Positions 40,417 to 49,908 of a stretch of 64,000 nt of DNA are shown here, one piece after another. The notes under the pieces were generated by a model that was not told the DNA's origin, ran no database searches, and saw only the letters and a list, made by a program, of their open reading frames with translations. How positions within the stretch are numbered: the stretch's first letter is position 1; every line of letters starts with the position of its first letter. Position numbers and translations under genes: made by a program. The DNA comes from Rheinheimera sp. EpRS3 (lineage in GTDB: Bacteria > Pseudomonadota > Gammaproteobacteria > Enterobacterales > Alteromonadaceae). Where the stretch lies: positions 1 to 64,000 of the forward strand of contig NZ_LNQS01000013.1 of assembly GCF_001513785.1 (NCBI RefSeq). Reading direction: 5' to 3'.

Positions 40417-41412
40417 TTAATCTGTTAAGGCCTGCACTAACTGGTGTATGGCCTTAAGTTGCATCCCTTCTTTGGTCGCATAATCTGCTCCGGTATAACC
40501 CCACCAATCCCAACAAGCATTAGGGTTAAACGGATTTATGCTGCTGGCAGTAGTTTGCGGGTATAACACCACGATATTATTGCTGTCGGCATAATTATTC
40601 AGCCCGCTGCCGCTGACATAGGCCTGGCCTACGCTGGCGGCATTTTGCTTACAACCATGAAAACTAACATGTAACCGGCAACTTTCACCGCTGGCACAGC
40701 TTTGTGGTATGTACAAATAACCGGTTTCAGCTAAGGTGTCTTTGGCGGCAGCGGCCAACTGATGTTGGTTAAATGGCATTAACTGGCCGCTACTGGTAGC
40801 CGTTTTAGTTTTAACGCTGCCCAATAAGTGCTTAAGCAGCTCGCCTGCGGCATCATAATTACAGCTAGCCAGAAAGGGCGTCTCAGAGACATCGCAACTA
40901 CCCAAAGCAGTATTGTCTGTCGGAAAGGTATGGCTAAAAGCTTTATCCGTTATCAGCGCAATATTGCCGGCATCCACCCATTGCTGGTACTGCTGGTTAA
41001 GTACGCCAGCAAGGCCCGGATATACGGTGGTGTCTTTACTGCCGTGAAAAATCCATACTTTGTCATCTTTAAGTGCTGTAACCGGCGCCAGCTTGCCAGC
41101 GGTGCGCTGTGCGGTTAAATATTGGTTTATTGCGCTCATGTCTGGCGAGCTGCTGGCTTTATTAAAGCAATGTTCCAGTGCCAGGCCTAAACTGTTTTGC
41201 GCACAATACACCGGCCCACCGGCCAGCATGGCTACGCCGCTAACCTGTTCGGCAAAGGCGAGATGGTACTGGCCAGCCATATAAGCGCCGCTGGATAAAC
41301 CCGACAAGGTGATCTGCTCTGCCAGCTGCAGTTTGGGCAATGCTTGCTGTGCTGCCAGCGGTAAGGTAACAGCAGATAACAGAGTAAAACTCGACAGCTT
41401 AAGTTTGTGCAT
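40417..41412 (-). CDS. Exported poly(3-hydroxybutyrate) depolymerase-like esterase
   Basis: A 331-residue alpha/beta hydrolase. The ATG at 41410-41412 has GGAG upstream and begins a signal peptide (MHKLKLSSFTLLSAVTLPLAA); the longer frame does not. The lipase box is GLSSG (ITLSGLSSGAYMAGQY) near residue 40. A second conserved block HVSFHGCKQN and the C-terminal CWDWWGY recall extracellular PHB depolymerases of the short-chain type. Several Cys suggest disulfides in the periplasm or outside. No substrate-binding domain is fused. The true substrate could be another ester polymer. Confidence 0.85.
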   Translation of the reverse strand: MHKLKLSSFTLLSAVTLPLAAQQALPKLQLAEQITLSGLSSGAYMAGQYHLAFAEQVSGVAMLAGGPVYCAQNSLGLALEHCFNKASSSPDMSAINQYLTAQRTAGKLAPVTALKDDKVWIFHGSKDTTVYPGLAGVLNQQYQQWVDAGNIALITDKAFSHTFPTDNTALGSCDVSETPFLASCNYDAAGELLKHLLGSVKTKTATSSGQLMPFNQHQLAAAAKDTLAETGYLYIPQSCASGESCRLHVSFHGCKQNAASVGQAYVSGSGLNNYADSNNIVVLYPQTTASSINPFNPNACWDWWGYTGADYATKEGMQLKAIHQLVQALTD

Positions 41413-41473
41413 AAAGGCTCCGGCAATGGCGGGGTAATTTACTACTGAATTTTGCATAAAAGTGACCCGGCAA

Positions 41474-41534
41474 CAATAAGGCTTTAGTACAGCACTAAAG
41501 CCAAAGTAAAAAAAGTAAAGCTAAAGCCTTATTG
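41474..41534. repeat. Alternating inverted repeats between ggt and the esterase gene
   Basis: A 14-base arm CAATAAGGCTTTAG (41474-41487) has a perfect partner CTAAAGCCTTATTG (41521-41534). Its inner 8 bases also have a perfect partner CTAAAGCC at 41495-41502. The two hairpins exclude each other. Lying between two minus-strand genes, this could be a terminator/attenuator, but the T-run is weak (TTATTGTT). Confidence 0.6.
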
Positions 41535-41547
41535 CCAAACTGTGGTG

Positions 41548-43224
41548 TTAATGCAGGTTAATTACCTTAGCTACGCCACGCGAACGAGGATCGGCAGCAG
41601 CGGTGACTTTGCCATCAAATACCTGAATTGCCTGAATATCGCCAAGATTCCAGCCCTGGGTAACCAGCTGATAGCCTTTGGCTTTTAGCTCATCCTGAAC
41701 GGCTGTACTAAGGGGCGCGTAAGGCTCCATAGTGATCTGATCTTTGGGCAGCAACTGATGATGAAAACGTGGCGCGGCCACTGCTTCACTTAGCGGTAAC
41801 TGGTAGTCATATAAATTCGTCATTACCTGAAAAATTGAGGTGAAAATGGTCGAGCCGCCCGGCGTGCCGATCACCAGCTCTATTTTGCCACCTTTTAACA
41901 GCAGACTGGGGGTCATCGACGACAACATACGCTTACCGGGCGCAATCGCATTGGCGTCGCTGCCCACCACGCCAAAAGCATTCGGTACCCCGGCTTTAGC
42001 AGAAAAGTCGTCCATTTCGTTATTCAGTAAAAAACCGGCGCCTTCTACTACTACGCCGCTGCCAAAATCCAGGTTCAGGGTATAGGTGTTAGACACGGCA
42101 TTACCGTCTTTATCCAGCACCGAAAAGTGCGTGGTATTGTAGCCTTCCAGCCCCGGTTTTACCGCCGCTGTGGCAGATATCGCTGCAGGGTTTATTTCAG
42201 CGGCGCGTTTATCTAAGTAAGCGCTGTCGAGTAACTGTTGCTGCGGTACTGTAGTAAAGTCTGGATCGCCCAGATAATCGGCGCGATCAGCAAACACGCG
42301 TTTTTCTATTTCAGCAATTAAATGCACATACTGGCTGCTGTTAAGTGCAACATTCTTAAAGTCTGCGCTGCGCCGCTGCTTTAACGCCAGCAACTGGCTA
42401 AGCGCGATACCGCCGGAGCTTGGTGGGGCTGCAGTGACCAGTTGGTAATCGCGCCAGGGGGTAATAACCGGCTCGCGCCAGCCGGCTTTATATGCAGCTA
42501 AGTCATCAAGAGTGATCAGGCCACCGCCGCGTTGCATTTGCGCTACCAGTAATTTAGCCGTTTCACCCTGATAAAAGTCGGCCGGGCCATGTTCAGCAAT
42601 ACGTTTAAGTGTGGTTGCAAGCTCGCTTTGGATAAAGTTTTCGTTGGGCTGCATAGCGGCAAAGTAGCGGGCAAAATTGGTTTTGCCTTCCAACTGGCTA
42701 AGTAAATCAGCGCGATACTGATACTGGTTTTCTGCTACGGTAAAACCGCTTTGTGCATAGTAAATAGCCGGTTGTACCAGCTCTGCCCAGGGCAGGCTGC
42801 CAAAACGCTGGTGGGCCTGCCATAAGCCCATAACAGTACCCGGTACACCACTGGCTTTATGGCCAATTAAACTTAGGTTTTCAATAACCTGTTTTTCTTC
42901 ATCCAGATACATATCGCGATGTGCAGCAGCAGGGGCTATTTCACGGTAATCGAGAAAATAGGCTTTACCGTCAAACCACAGTGTCATAAAGCCACCGCCG
43001 CCAATATTACCCGCCTCGGGGTAAGTTACTGCCAGTGTAAAGGCGGTAGCTACTGCAGCATCAACCGCATTGCCGCCTTTTTTTAATATTTGCTCTGCAA
43101 CCAGGGCACCGTACTGATCCGGCGAAGCCACGGCAGCCTGGCCTTTAAGGCAAGCCTGCGCCGCGGGTGCAAGTACAGCCAGGCTGAACAATAAATAAAA
43201 GCTAACGCGATACAAAAACTGCAT
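41548..43224 (-). CDS. ggt: Gamma-glutamyltransferase precursor
   Basis: A 558-residue Ntn-hydrolase that cleaves gamma-glutamyl bonds of glutathione in the periplasm. Signal peptide MQFLYRVSFYLLFSLAVLAPAAQA. The large-subunit opening GGNAVDAAVATAFTLAVTYPEAGNIGGGGF and the active site NTTHFSVLDKDGNAVSNTYT are intact; the second Thr there becomes the nucleophile after autocleavage. DFSAKAGVPNAFG lid-loop region and GTPGGSTIF are present. Length is normal. Ribosome site CGGAG lies before the ATG. Confidence 0.95.
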   Translation of the reverse strand: MQFLYRVSFYLLFSLAVLAPAAQACLKGQAAVASPDQYGALVAEQILKKGGNAVDAAVATAFTLAVTYPEAGNIGGGGFMTLWFDGKAYFLDYREIAPAAAHRDMYLDEEKQVIENLSLIGHKASGVPGTVMGLWQAHQRFGSLPWAELVQPAIYYAQSGFTVAENQYQYRADLLSQLEGKTNFARYFAAMQPNENFIQSELATTLKRIAEHGPADFYQGETAKLLVAQMQRGGGLITLDDLAAYKAGWREPVITPWRDYQLVTAAPPSSGGIALSQLLALKQRRSADFKNVALNSSQYVHLIAEIEKRVFADRADYLGDPDFTTVPQQQLLDSAYLDKRAAEINPAAISATAAVKPGLEGYNTTHFSVLDKDGNAVSNTYTLNLDFGSGVVVEGAGFLLNNEMDDFSAKAGVPNAFGVVGSDANAIAPGKRMLSSMTPSLLLKGGKIELVIGTPGGSTIFTSIFQVMTNLYDYQLPLSEAVAAPRFHHQLLPKDQITMEPYAPLSTAVQDELKAKGYQLVTQGWNLGDIQAIQVFDGKVTAAADPRSRGVAKVINLH

Positions 43225-43298
43225 AACACACCACTCCGGTAAGAACCAGTTATCAGTTCTAACGTGGTTATTTGTTAATTACAAGATGTGACAGCTTA

Positions 43299-43321
43299 TA
43301 AAGCTCAGGCTATGCTGATAA
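43299..43321 (+). promoter_or_regulatory. Weak candidate sigma-28 (FliA) promoter of the chemoreceptor gene
   Basis: GCTGATAA (43314-43321) matches seven of eight bases of the FliA -10 element. A TAAA lies 11 bases before it, closer than the usual spacing of 15. Chemoreceptor genes are often FliA-dependent, so it is recorded as a possibility. Confidence 0.25.
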
Positions 43322-43399
43322 AGTGAAAAAAGCTTTGACTCTGGCAGTGAAATTAACTGCTAAATCAGGAACATCGAAGTAGATAAAAAAGGATACATC

Positions 43400-45103
43400 A
43401 TGGGATTTTGGAAAACAGTCGGCGGGCGTTTGTTAAGCATTCCTTTACTGGCATTGCTTGGTTTTGTGGTACTTGGCGCAGTGGCATTAAATGCACTGCA
43501 ACACAGCCTGACAGAAGGCAGAGAAAACAGGGTAGTAGCCGTAATTGACAGTGCCCTTAGCCTGGTAAAGCATTATCAGGCGTTGGAGCAAAGCGGCAGC
43601 CTGAGTAAAGAGCAAGCACAGCAACAGGCCATGGCCGCCATTAAAGCCATACGTTACGATGGTACCGAATATATCTGGATTAACGACACCGGCCGGCCCA
43701 TTCCCAAAATGATTATGCACCCGACAGTGCCAACCTTAGACGGCACCGTGCTGGACAGGCCAAATTTTAATTATGCTACCTTAATGCGCAACCGCGATGG
43801 CAGCCAGCAGCAAACCTTAAATAATGCCAATCTGTTTGTCAGCTTTGTTGATGTTATTCAGCGCTATGGCGATGGTTTTGTTGAATATCAGTGGACAAAG
43901 CCATTAAAAGGCGGCGGGGTAACCGAAGAGCGCTATACCAAGCTGTCTTATGTGGCAAAAGACGATAACTGGGGCTGGGTACTGGGCTCAGGTATTTACA
44001 TCGATGATGTAAAGGCTGCTTTTTGGGCCGTTGCGCTGCAAATCGGGGCGGTGGTGTTAATCGTTATTCTGTTAACAGTGGGCGTATCGTTGTTTATCCG
44101 CAGTTGGTTACTGCGCTCTCTCGGTGGTGAAGTGGCTGACACCAAGCTTTTGGTACAGCAGGTTGCCGCAGGTGATTTCTCGGTACAGTTTGCTCTACGA
44201 AGTGGTGACAACGACAGCCTGCTGGCCGCCCTTAGCATTTTGGTTAATCAGCTGCGCAGTATTATCAGCCAGCAAATATCGATGGCCGAACAACTGGCGA
44301 TGCAATCTGAAGCATTAGACGACAGCAGCCAGCAAACACAGCAAATTTTGCAAAATGTAATGGATCAAACCGCGCAGGTTGCTACTGCGGTAAACGAAAT
44401 GACTGCCACCTGTGAAGATATGGCCCGTAGCGCCACTACCGCCGCCAAAGCCGCCCGTGATGCTGACACCGAAACGCAAAACGGGGTAACCTCAGTTGGC
44501 CAAACCATTACCGCTATTGATGCGTTAAAGCTGAAGTTAGAGCAGGTATCTGAGGTAATTGCGCAGTTATCCAAGCGCGGTGAAGAGGTTGGGGCAGTAA
44601 CCGATGTTATCGGTGCCATTGCTGAGCAAACCAACTTACTGGCACTAAACGCCGCCATTGAAGCTGCCCGCGCCGGTGAAATGGGCCGCGGTTTTGCCGT
44701 GGTAGCCGACGAAGTTCGCACCCTGGCCAGCCGCTCGCAGGCCTCTACGCAGGATATCAACAAGCGTATTCAGGGTATTCAGCAAGATTCAGCCAACGCC
44801 GTGCAATCTATGGCACAAAGCAAAGCCGAAACCGAGCAAACAATAGTCTGCTCGCAGCAAGCCAATGAGGCGCTAAAACGTATTAATACCGCGGTATCCA
44901 GCATTACAGACGTTAACGATCAACTGGCCAGCGCTACCGAAGAGCTGGCAGTGGTGTCGGGCACCATCAATGAAAATATGGAGAATATCGCCACTGCAGT
45001 AGAAAGCACCACGGCAAAATCGACTGAGCTTTCAGTAGCCAGCCAGCAACTGCGAAAAATGGCCAGTGATATGAAAAAATCGCTGAGTGGTTTTAAACTC
45101 TAA
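43400..45103 (+). CDS. Methyl-accepting chemotaxis protein with a Cache sensor
   Basis: A 567-residue receptor. Membrane segment 1 at ~12-32, a periplasmic single-Cache-2-type sensor at ~35-200 ([38 protein letters not shown]), and membrane segment 2 at ~208-232. A HAMP-like linker leads to the signalling domain, with the hairpin tip [19 protein letters not shown] at ~410-430. Such sensors bind small organic acids or amines; the ligand is unknown. It lacks a C-terminal CheR-tethering pentapeptide. An AAGG ribosome site precedes the ATG, and a terminator follows. Confidence 0.93.
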   Translation: MGFWKTVGGRLLSIPLLALLGFVVLGAVALNALQHSLTEGRENRVVAVIDSALSLVKHYQALEQSGSLSKEQAQQQAMAAIKAIRYDGTEYIWINDTGRPIPKMIMHPTVPTLDGTVLDRPNFNYATLMRNRDGSQQQTLNNANLFVSFVDVIQRYGDGFVEYQWTKPLKGGGVTEERYTKLSYVAKDDNWGWVLGSGIYIDDVKAAFWAVALQIGAVVLIVILLTVGVSLFIRSWLLRSLGGEVADTKLLVQQVAAGDFSVQFALRSGDNDSLLAALSILVNQLRSIISQQISMAEQLAMQSEALDDSSQQTQQILQNVMDQTAQVATAVNEMTATCEDMARSATTAAKAARDADTETQNGVTSVGQTITAIDALKLKLEQVSEVIAQLSKRGEEVGAVTDVIGAIAEQTNLLALNAAIEAARAGEMGRGFAVVADEVRTLASRSQASTQDINKRIQGIQQDSANAVQSMAQSKAETEQTIVCSQQANEALKRINTAVSSITDVNDQLASATEELAVVSGTINENMENIATAVESTTAKSTELSVASQQLRKMASDMKKSLSGFKL

Positions 45104-45127
45104 ACCAATATAGGTAAGTGCAGAAAC

Positions 45128-45160
45128 AACCAAACCCCCGCAAAGCGGGGTTTGGTTTTA
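45128..45160 (+). terminator. Terminator after the chemoreceptor gene
   Basis: CCAAACCCC (45130-45138) pairs with GGGGTTTGG (45147-45155), followed by TTTTA. In the other direction it is followed by GGTTGTTT and could once have ended the tRNA-Pro transcript before the adjacent segment was inserted. Confidence 0.85.
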
Positions 45161-45173
45161 AGGAATTAACAGC

Positions 45174-45185
45174 CGGTACGAGAGG
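45174..45185 (-). repeat. Direct repeat of the tRNA-Pro 3' end (candidate att site, distal)
   Basis: CGGTACGAGAGG is identical to positions 46020-46031, which form the 3' acceptor strand and start of the T-arm of tRNA-Pro. The copy here lies just before the membrane-protein gene at 45194, in the same orientation. A 12-base match at this spacing is unlikely by chance and is typical of the displaced tRNA fragment at the far end of an integrated element. Confidence 0.65.
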
Positions 45186-45193
45186 GAAGTTGT

Positions 45194-45901
45194 ATGAAAC
45201 TGTCTAGCATCTTTGTTTATGTACTAACCATTTTATGGCTTGTTCTCGGTGGTTATTATATTTATCACACTTGGCCAGCGGTGATGGAGCTGCAGCCAAA
45301 TGAAATTGGCGATAGTTTGGCAGGTTTCTTTGCACCGTTGGCTTTTTTCTGGCTAGTAGCTGGTTACATACAGCAAGGGAAAGAGCTGCAGCAAAACACT
45401 GAAGCTCTTCGTTTACAGCATGAAGAGTTAAAAAATTCAGTGGAGCAACAAAAGATTATCGCAAGCTCCGCTAAAGCTGAGATGGCATTACTGAGCGAAG
45501 ATTATAGTGCGCAACGAAAAAAGGAATTAATCGCGGCACAGCCCAAGTTTGAACTTGCTTACTTGTTTGATAGGGGCTCAGAAATAGGAGGTAGGAAAAA
45601 ATGCTATAAAATTAAGCTGCTTAACATTGGGCATGCAGTTACAGATCTAAAACTTTACCACGTCAGGGAAAAAGGCTTATTGCAAGTATCTGATGATTTA
45701 TTACTAGCTCAATTCCAAGTGTTTGAAACTGGTAAAAATTGGGAGAGGGAGTTTGATAAACCTATTTCAGAAACTGAATTCACGATATTAGCAACTTATA
45801 ACGACGGGCTAAGAAACAGAGAAAGCACTAGTTTTCATATTGAGCCACATGATGATAAATGGCGTGTAGTAATTGATGATAGTTTGAATTGTACTAGCTA
45901 A
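45194..45901 (+). CDS. Two-segment membrane protein with coiled coil, probable island cargo
   Basis: I recognise a loose family of uncharacterised proteins but no function. The 235 residues have two membrane segments (~5-25 and ~45-65, with NEIGDSLAGFFAPLAFFWLV between and within). A coiled coil follows at ~66-115 (LQQNTEALRLQHEELKNSVEQQ), then a C-terminal β-rich cytoplasmic domain. Codon and base use are visibly AT-richer than the neighbours. It is isolated by a terminator on each side and flanked by the tRNA-Pro direct repeat, so it was probably acquired. Genes of this kind ride on mobile islands. A defence or stress role is possible but unproven. Confidence 0.7.
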   Translation: MKLSSIFVYVLTILWLVLGGYYIYHTWPAVMELQPNEIGDSLAGFFAPLAFFWLVAGYIQQGKELQQNTEALRLQHEELKNSVEQQKIIASSAKAEMALLSEDYSAQRKKELIAAQPKFELAYLFDRGSEIGGRKKCYKIKLLNIGHAVTDLKLYHVREKGLLQVSDDLLLAQFQVFETGKNWEREFDKPISETEFTILATYNDGLRNRESTSFHIEPHDDKWRVVIDDSLNCTS

Positions 45902-45973
45902 ACTGCGAATCCTTTTCTGTCAAACCAAAATTAGGGCTGAATTGGGGGCTTAGCTTTTAGCTGAATTACAGAT

Positions 45974-46003
45974 ACAAAAAAACCTGTTAAAAAACAGGTT
46001 TTT
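45974..46003 (-). terminator. tRNA-Pro terminator
   Basis: On the minus strand AACCTGTT-TTTT-AACAGGTT is followed by a run of seven T, beginning about 13 bases after the tRNA 3' end. The hairpin is symmetric enough to end the plus-strand gene at 45194-45901 as well. Confidence 0.8.
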
Positions 46004-46015
46004 GTTGGAATTTAA

Positions 46016-46092
<77 letters not shown>

Positions 46093-46248
46093 ACTTAGCG
46101 CGTATCATAATGATTCCCCGCCAGAATGCAATGCTGTATCGCCTGACTGCAGCAATTTTCGCCAGTTTAACAATAGCCTGCTGAGCAATTAAGTAACCAT
46201 TCAGTCTTTACTGCTATTAGTTAGGTTGCACTAATGGAGGACAAATTA

Positions 46249-47223
46249 ATGAAACAGACAATACTGACAAGTGCAGTACTGGCATCGTTGTCGCTACTGG
46301 TCGCGTGCGGCAGCGACTCAGATGATGATGATTTACAGCCACAGATGACCCGCTTTAGTTTGGCAGTAAGCGATGCACCGGTAAATGAAGCTAAAGTCGT
46401 TATGCTGTGTTTTAGTGAAATTGAGTTAACCGGCAATGGCGTAGGCAATCAGAGTTTTACGGTAGGAGATGATGATGCGGCGGCAGAGGCGAATGATGAA
46501 TGCCGTGACGCACAGGGCACTATTATTCCTAATACCCGCGGGGTAGATTTACTGCTGCTGGATGGGGCTAAGTCTGAAGCGCTGTTAACCGATGCGGATA
46601 TTGAGGCTGGCAATTATGGCCAACTACGGCTGGAAATTGCCCCCGGCAGTTATGTAGAGCTGGAAGATGGCATGCGTGAGCCGTTACAGGTGCCGTCAAA
46701 TGAATTAAAGCTGGGCAGTTTAACGCTGGTTGAGGGCGGGAACGCTAATTACACACTGGAGTTTGATTTACGTAAGGCACTGATTAACCCGCCGGGGCAA
46801 AATGCTTACTTAATGAAACCAACCGGCTTGCGCCTGGTTAATAACACTGAAGTTGGCCATTTAACCGGCCAGGTAGCTGAGGGGGTGCTGATCAATAATA
46901 ATTGCGCTGTGGCCCCTTCGGATGCCTCTGTGCCGGTAGCTGCGGTGTATTTGTATCAGGGCGCAGATCGGCCGCTGGATGAGTTAGCGGATAACGGCGG
47001 CGATAATACCTATCAGCCTTATGCCAGTACTAACGTGTACTTTGATGGTGTAAGTGAATACCACTACAGTATTGGCTTTATTCAGGCCGATAATTACACC
47101 GTAGCGCTAAGCTGTGATGTAGACGACAACCCTGAAGCGGCCGACGATATCGGCTTTTTGCAGGCGAAAAATGTTGTAGTAAGCCCTACAGCAACACCGG
47201 TTGAAGTGGACTTTATGGATTAA
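46249..47223 (+). CDS. DUF4382 lipoprotein
   Basis: A 324-residue lipoprotein. ATG at 46249 has GGAGG upstream and starts MKQTILTSAVLASLSLLVAC (lipobox LVAC); five codons of open frame before it are ignored. After an acidic linker (GSDSDDDD) comes DUF4382 (TRFSLAVSDAPVNEAKVVML), a beta-sandwich of unknown role found in envelope lipoproteins, to about residue 200. The C-terminal ~120 residues are rich in Asp and aromatic residues (FDGVSEYHYSIGFIQADNYT) and resemble a carboxypeptidase-regulatory-like fold. Highly acidic overall. Confidence 0.85.
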   Translation: MKQTILTSAVLASLSLLVACGSDSDDDDLQPQMTRFSLAVSDAPVNEAKVVMLCFSEIELTGNGVGNQSFTVGDDDAAAEANDECRDAQGTIIPNTRGVDLLLLDGAKSEALLTDADIEAGNYGQLRLEIAPGSYVELEDGMREPLQVPSNELKLGSLTLVEGGNANYTLEFDLRKALINPPGQNAYLMKPTGLRLVNNTEVGHLTGQVAEGVLINNNCAVAPSDASVPVAAVYLYQGADRPLDELADNGGDNTYQPYASTNVYFDGVSEYHYSIGFIQADNYTVALSCDVDDNPEAADDIGFLQAKNVVVSPTATPVEVDFMD

Positions 47224-47326
47224 ACACCCCATCAGCTTATTGAATGGCCGCTATTACTGCGGCCAGCTATCAACTTTTACGCTTTCTTGCTAGCATAGCC
47301 GTCTTTACGTCTTCAGGTGTGGCGCT

Positions 47327-48199
47327 GTGCTGTGGATCCCTTTTACCTTGCTGGCTGCATTTATGCAGGCCTGGCGCAATGCGTTTCAAAAACAACTAAG
47401 TAAAGACGTTAGCGTAGCCGGTGTTACGCTGGCGCGTTTTATCTGGGCTTCGCCTATAGCGGCGCTTTATTTATACCTGTTATATCAGTCGCAACCGGTG
47501 GCTATGCCGGTATTTAGCGGCCATTTTGCCGGTTTTATTGTTGCCGCTTCTCTGGCACAAATACTGGCTACAGCCCTTATGGTAAAACTGTTTAAGTTAA
47601 GAAACTACGCCATAGGTGCCGGCCTGGCAAAAAGTGAAGCCGTGTTGGCGGCGGTGCTGGGCGTAATGTTTTTTAGTGAGTCGTTAACCGCACTGGGCTG
47701 GTTTGGCGTGGCTTTAGGCGGTTGTGCGGTATTTTTACTCAGTGGTGCCAGTTTACGCCAGTTATCCGTGCCGGTGTTGTTGCTGGGCCTTGGCAGCGGT
47801 TTAGCGTTTGCGCTGACATCCTTGTGGGTACGCCAGGCCAGTTTGGTGCTGGGCTTGCCATTTCCCTATGGTGCTGCCTGGGTATTGCTGCTGGTTATCA
47901 TGCTGCAAACGCTGTTGCTGCTGCTGTGGTTAACGTTAAAAGACCGGCCCACGTTAACAGCTTTATGGCAGCGACCGAAACTAACCATACTGATTAGCCT
48001 ATGCAGTTGCGTCGGCTCTGTAGGTTGGTTTACCGCCATGAGCCTGGAATCGGTGGCACTGGTAAAAACACTGGGGCAGGTTGAAGTGCTGTTTATGCTA
48101 CTGATTTCTGCTTTTGTATTTAAAGAAAAACTGCAAAAAGCTGATCATTGGGGCTTGGCACTGATAGTGCTGGCCGCTATTGCGGTAATGTGGGCCTGA
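47327..48199 (+). CDS. EamA-family (DMT) transporter
   Basis: A 290-residue inner-membrane protein of ten predicted segments starting at GTG (VLWIPFTLLAAFMQAWRNAFQKQLS). It has two EamA-type halves (AVLAAVLGVMFFSESLTALGW closing the first; EVLFMLLISAFVFKEKLQKA closing the second). Substrate unknown; likely a small metabolite exporter. Stands alone, convergent with the secreted aminopeptidase gene. Confidence 0.85.
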   Translation: MLWIPFTLLAAFMQAWRNAFQKQLSKDVSVAGVTLARFIWASPIAALYLYLLYQSQPVAMPVFSGHFAGFIVAASLAQILATALMVKLFKLRNYAIGAGLAKSEAVLAAVLGVMFFSESLTALGWFGVALGGCAVFLLSGASLRQLSVPVLLLGLGSGLAFALTSLWVRQASLVLGLPFPYGAAWVLLLVIMLQTLLLLLWLTLKDRPTLTALWQRPKLTILISLCSCVGSVGWFTAMSLESVALVKTLGQVEVLFMLLISAFVFKEKLQKADHWGLALIVLAAIAVMWA

Positions 48200-48226
48200 G
48201 GCAAACGCCTCAGGCTGTTGTGTTAT

Positions 48227-49741
48227 TTATGGCTGGGTTAGCGCCCATTGGGTTAGCAGTTGTACGCCGTAACCGGTTGCCCCTTCAGGGGTAATACCGC
48301 TGTTGCTACTGGCCAGGGCATTACCGGCAATATCAATATGTGCCCAGGGCGTGCTGCCAACAAACTGCTGTAAAAATAGCGCTGCGGTTGAGGCACCGGC
48401 ACTGCGGCCGGTATTGCGCAGGTCAGCAATACGGCTTTTTAGCTCTGGCAGCATGTCGTCGGTAAGGGGTAAGCGCCACAGTTTCTCGTTAACCTGCTCG
48501 CCGGCCTGTTGTAATTGCGTCACCAGATTATCGTTTTTGCTAAATACACCGGCATAATAAGCCCCCAGTGCAGTAACTTTAGCGCCGGTCAGGGTAGCAA
48601 TATCTACCATAGCACGTGGCTTATAGTGTTTTTCAGCGTACCAGAGCGCATCGGCCACGACCATACGGCCTTCAGCATCGGTGTTAATCACTTCAACACT
48701 AAGGCCGGCAGCCGTATTAACCACATCACCCGGCAGGTAGGCGCGGTCAGAAATCATATTTTCTGCCAGTGCCATTACCGCCACCACATTTACCGGCGCT
48801 TTTTGTTCAGCTAAAGCGGCAATAGTGCCCAGTGCTGCAGCGGCACCGGCCATATCGCTGGTCATACGGATAATAGAATCTGCCTGGGTTTTCAGGTTAT
48901 AACCGCCGGTGTCAAAGGTAATACCTTTACCGATAATCGCCAGTGGTGCCTGCTGGCTGCCTTGCCAGTGGGCAATAACCAACCTTGGTGGGCGGGCACT
49001 GCCGCGGCCAACGGCTAAAATGGCGCCCATATTGTTTTTTTGCAGCGCGTTTTCATCGAAAATGGTAACTTTTACGCCCAGTTTTTTCAGCTCATTGGCT
49101 TTATCAGCAAAATTAGCCGGTGACAGCCCCATAGCCGGCTCGTTAGTGAGATCCCGCGCCAGAGTTACACCATTGGCAACGGCAGTTAACTGGGCGTGAC
49201 GGCGCTGTGCTTCGCTGGCATTGGCGACAACAAAGTTTAGTTGCTGGCTTTGGGGATCCGCTTTGGCATCAGCAGGTTTAGCTTTGTAGCGCGTAAAGGT
49301 ATAAGCACTTAAGGTTGCGCCAAAAGCCAGTTGTGCTGCCAGTTCAGTATCAGCCAGGCTGCTGTTAATCTGGCTGGCATCAATAACGACATTTTTTGCC
49401 GCCGATTTAGCCAGCAAGCGGGCAAGATCAGCACCAGAGCTTGCCGCATGGGTCATGCTGTGTTCTGCCGCATTGCCAACGCCCAGCACGACTACGCGCT
49501 TATAGCTGTCGTATGGTGCGCCAGGGCTTAGCCATTGCAGGCTCTGGCCGGTTTTACCGCTGAAATTTTCGCTGCTGGCCAGTTGCTTCAGAGCATCCTG
49601 CTGTAATGGCGCATTGCTGGCGCCAAGTATTATTAATGTATCAGCAGCGGTACTAGCCTGCTCGGTAAAGCGGATATCAAAGCCGCTGGCGTAAGTGGTG
49701 CTGCTTAACAGCAACAATGCTGCGGTAATTATTCGGCGCAT
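48227..49741 (-). CDS. Exported leucyl aminopeptidase, M17 family
   Basis: A 504-residue M17 metallopeptidase with a signal peptide (MRRIITAALLLLSSTTYASG). It is therefore a secreted or periplasmic relative of the cytoplasmic PepA. The ATG at 49739-49741 has AAGGA upstream; the frame extends 33 codons further without signal or homology. The catalytic domain (~190-500) carries the metal ligands in GKGITFDTGGYNLK, the NTDAEGRMVVADALWYAE signature and the VDIATLTGA strand. It removes N-terminal residues from peptides, probably for scavenging. Confidence 0.93.
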   Translation of the reverse strand: MRRIITAALLLLSSTTYASGFDIRFTEQASTAADTLIILGASNAPLQQDALKQLASSENFSGKTGQSLQWLSPGAPYDSYKRVVVLGVGNAAEHSMTHAASSGADLARLLAKSAAKNVVIDASQINSSLADTELAAQLAFGATLSAYTFTRYKAKPADAKADPQSQQLNFVVANASEAQRRHAQLTAVANGVTLARDLTNEPAMGLSPANFADKANELKKLGVKVTIFDENALQKNNMGAILAVGRGSARPPRLVIAHWQGSQQAPLAIIGKGITFDTGGYNLKTQADSIIRMTSDMAGAAAALGTIAALAEQKAPVNVVAVMALAENMISDRAYLPGDVVNTAAGLSVEVINTDAEGRMVVADALWYAEKHYKPRAMVDIATLTGAKVTALGAYYAGVFSKNDNLVTQLQQAGEQVNEKLWRLPLTDDMLPELKSRIADLRNTGRSAGASTAALFLQQFVGSTPWAHIDIAGNALASSNSGITPEGATGYGVQLLTQWALTQP

Positions 49742-49908
49742 ATTATAGGGTCCTTGTGTGGTTTTTTTAGTATTGTCTGGAGCAAATTCAGCTGATGCAA
49801 CGGTAATGCGATAGGCTGTTCGCAGTATGTTATAAAACAATTGGTTGTCGGCACTGGTGAATTTTGATTAACTCAGTAAAATAGTTCGCTCTTTGAGCCT
49901 CATACGTA

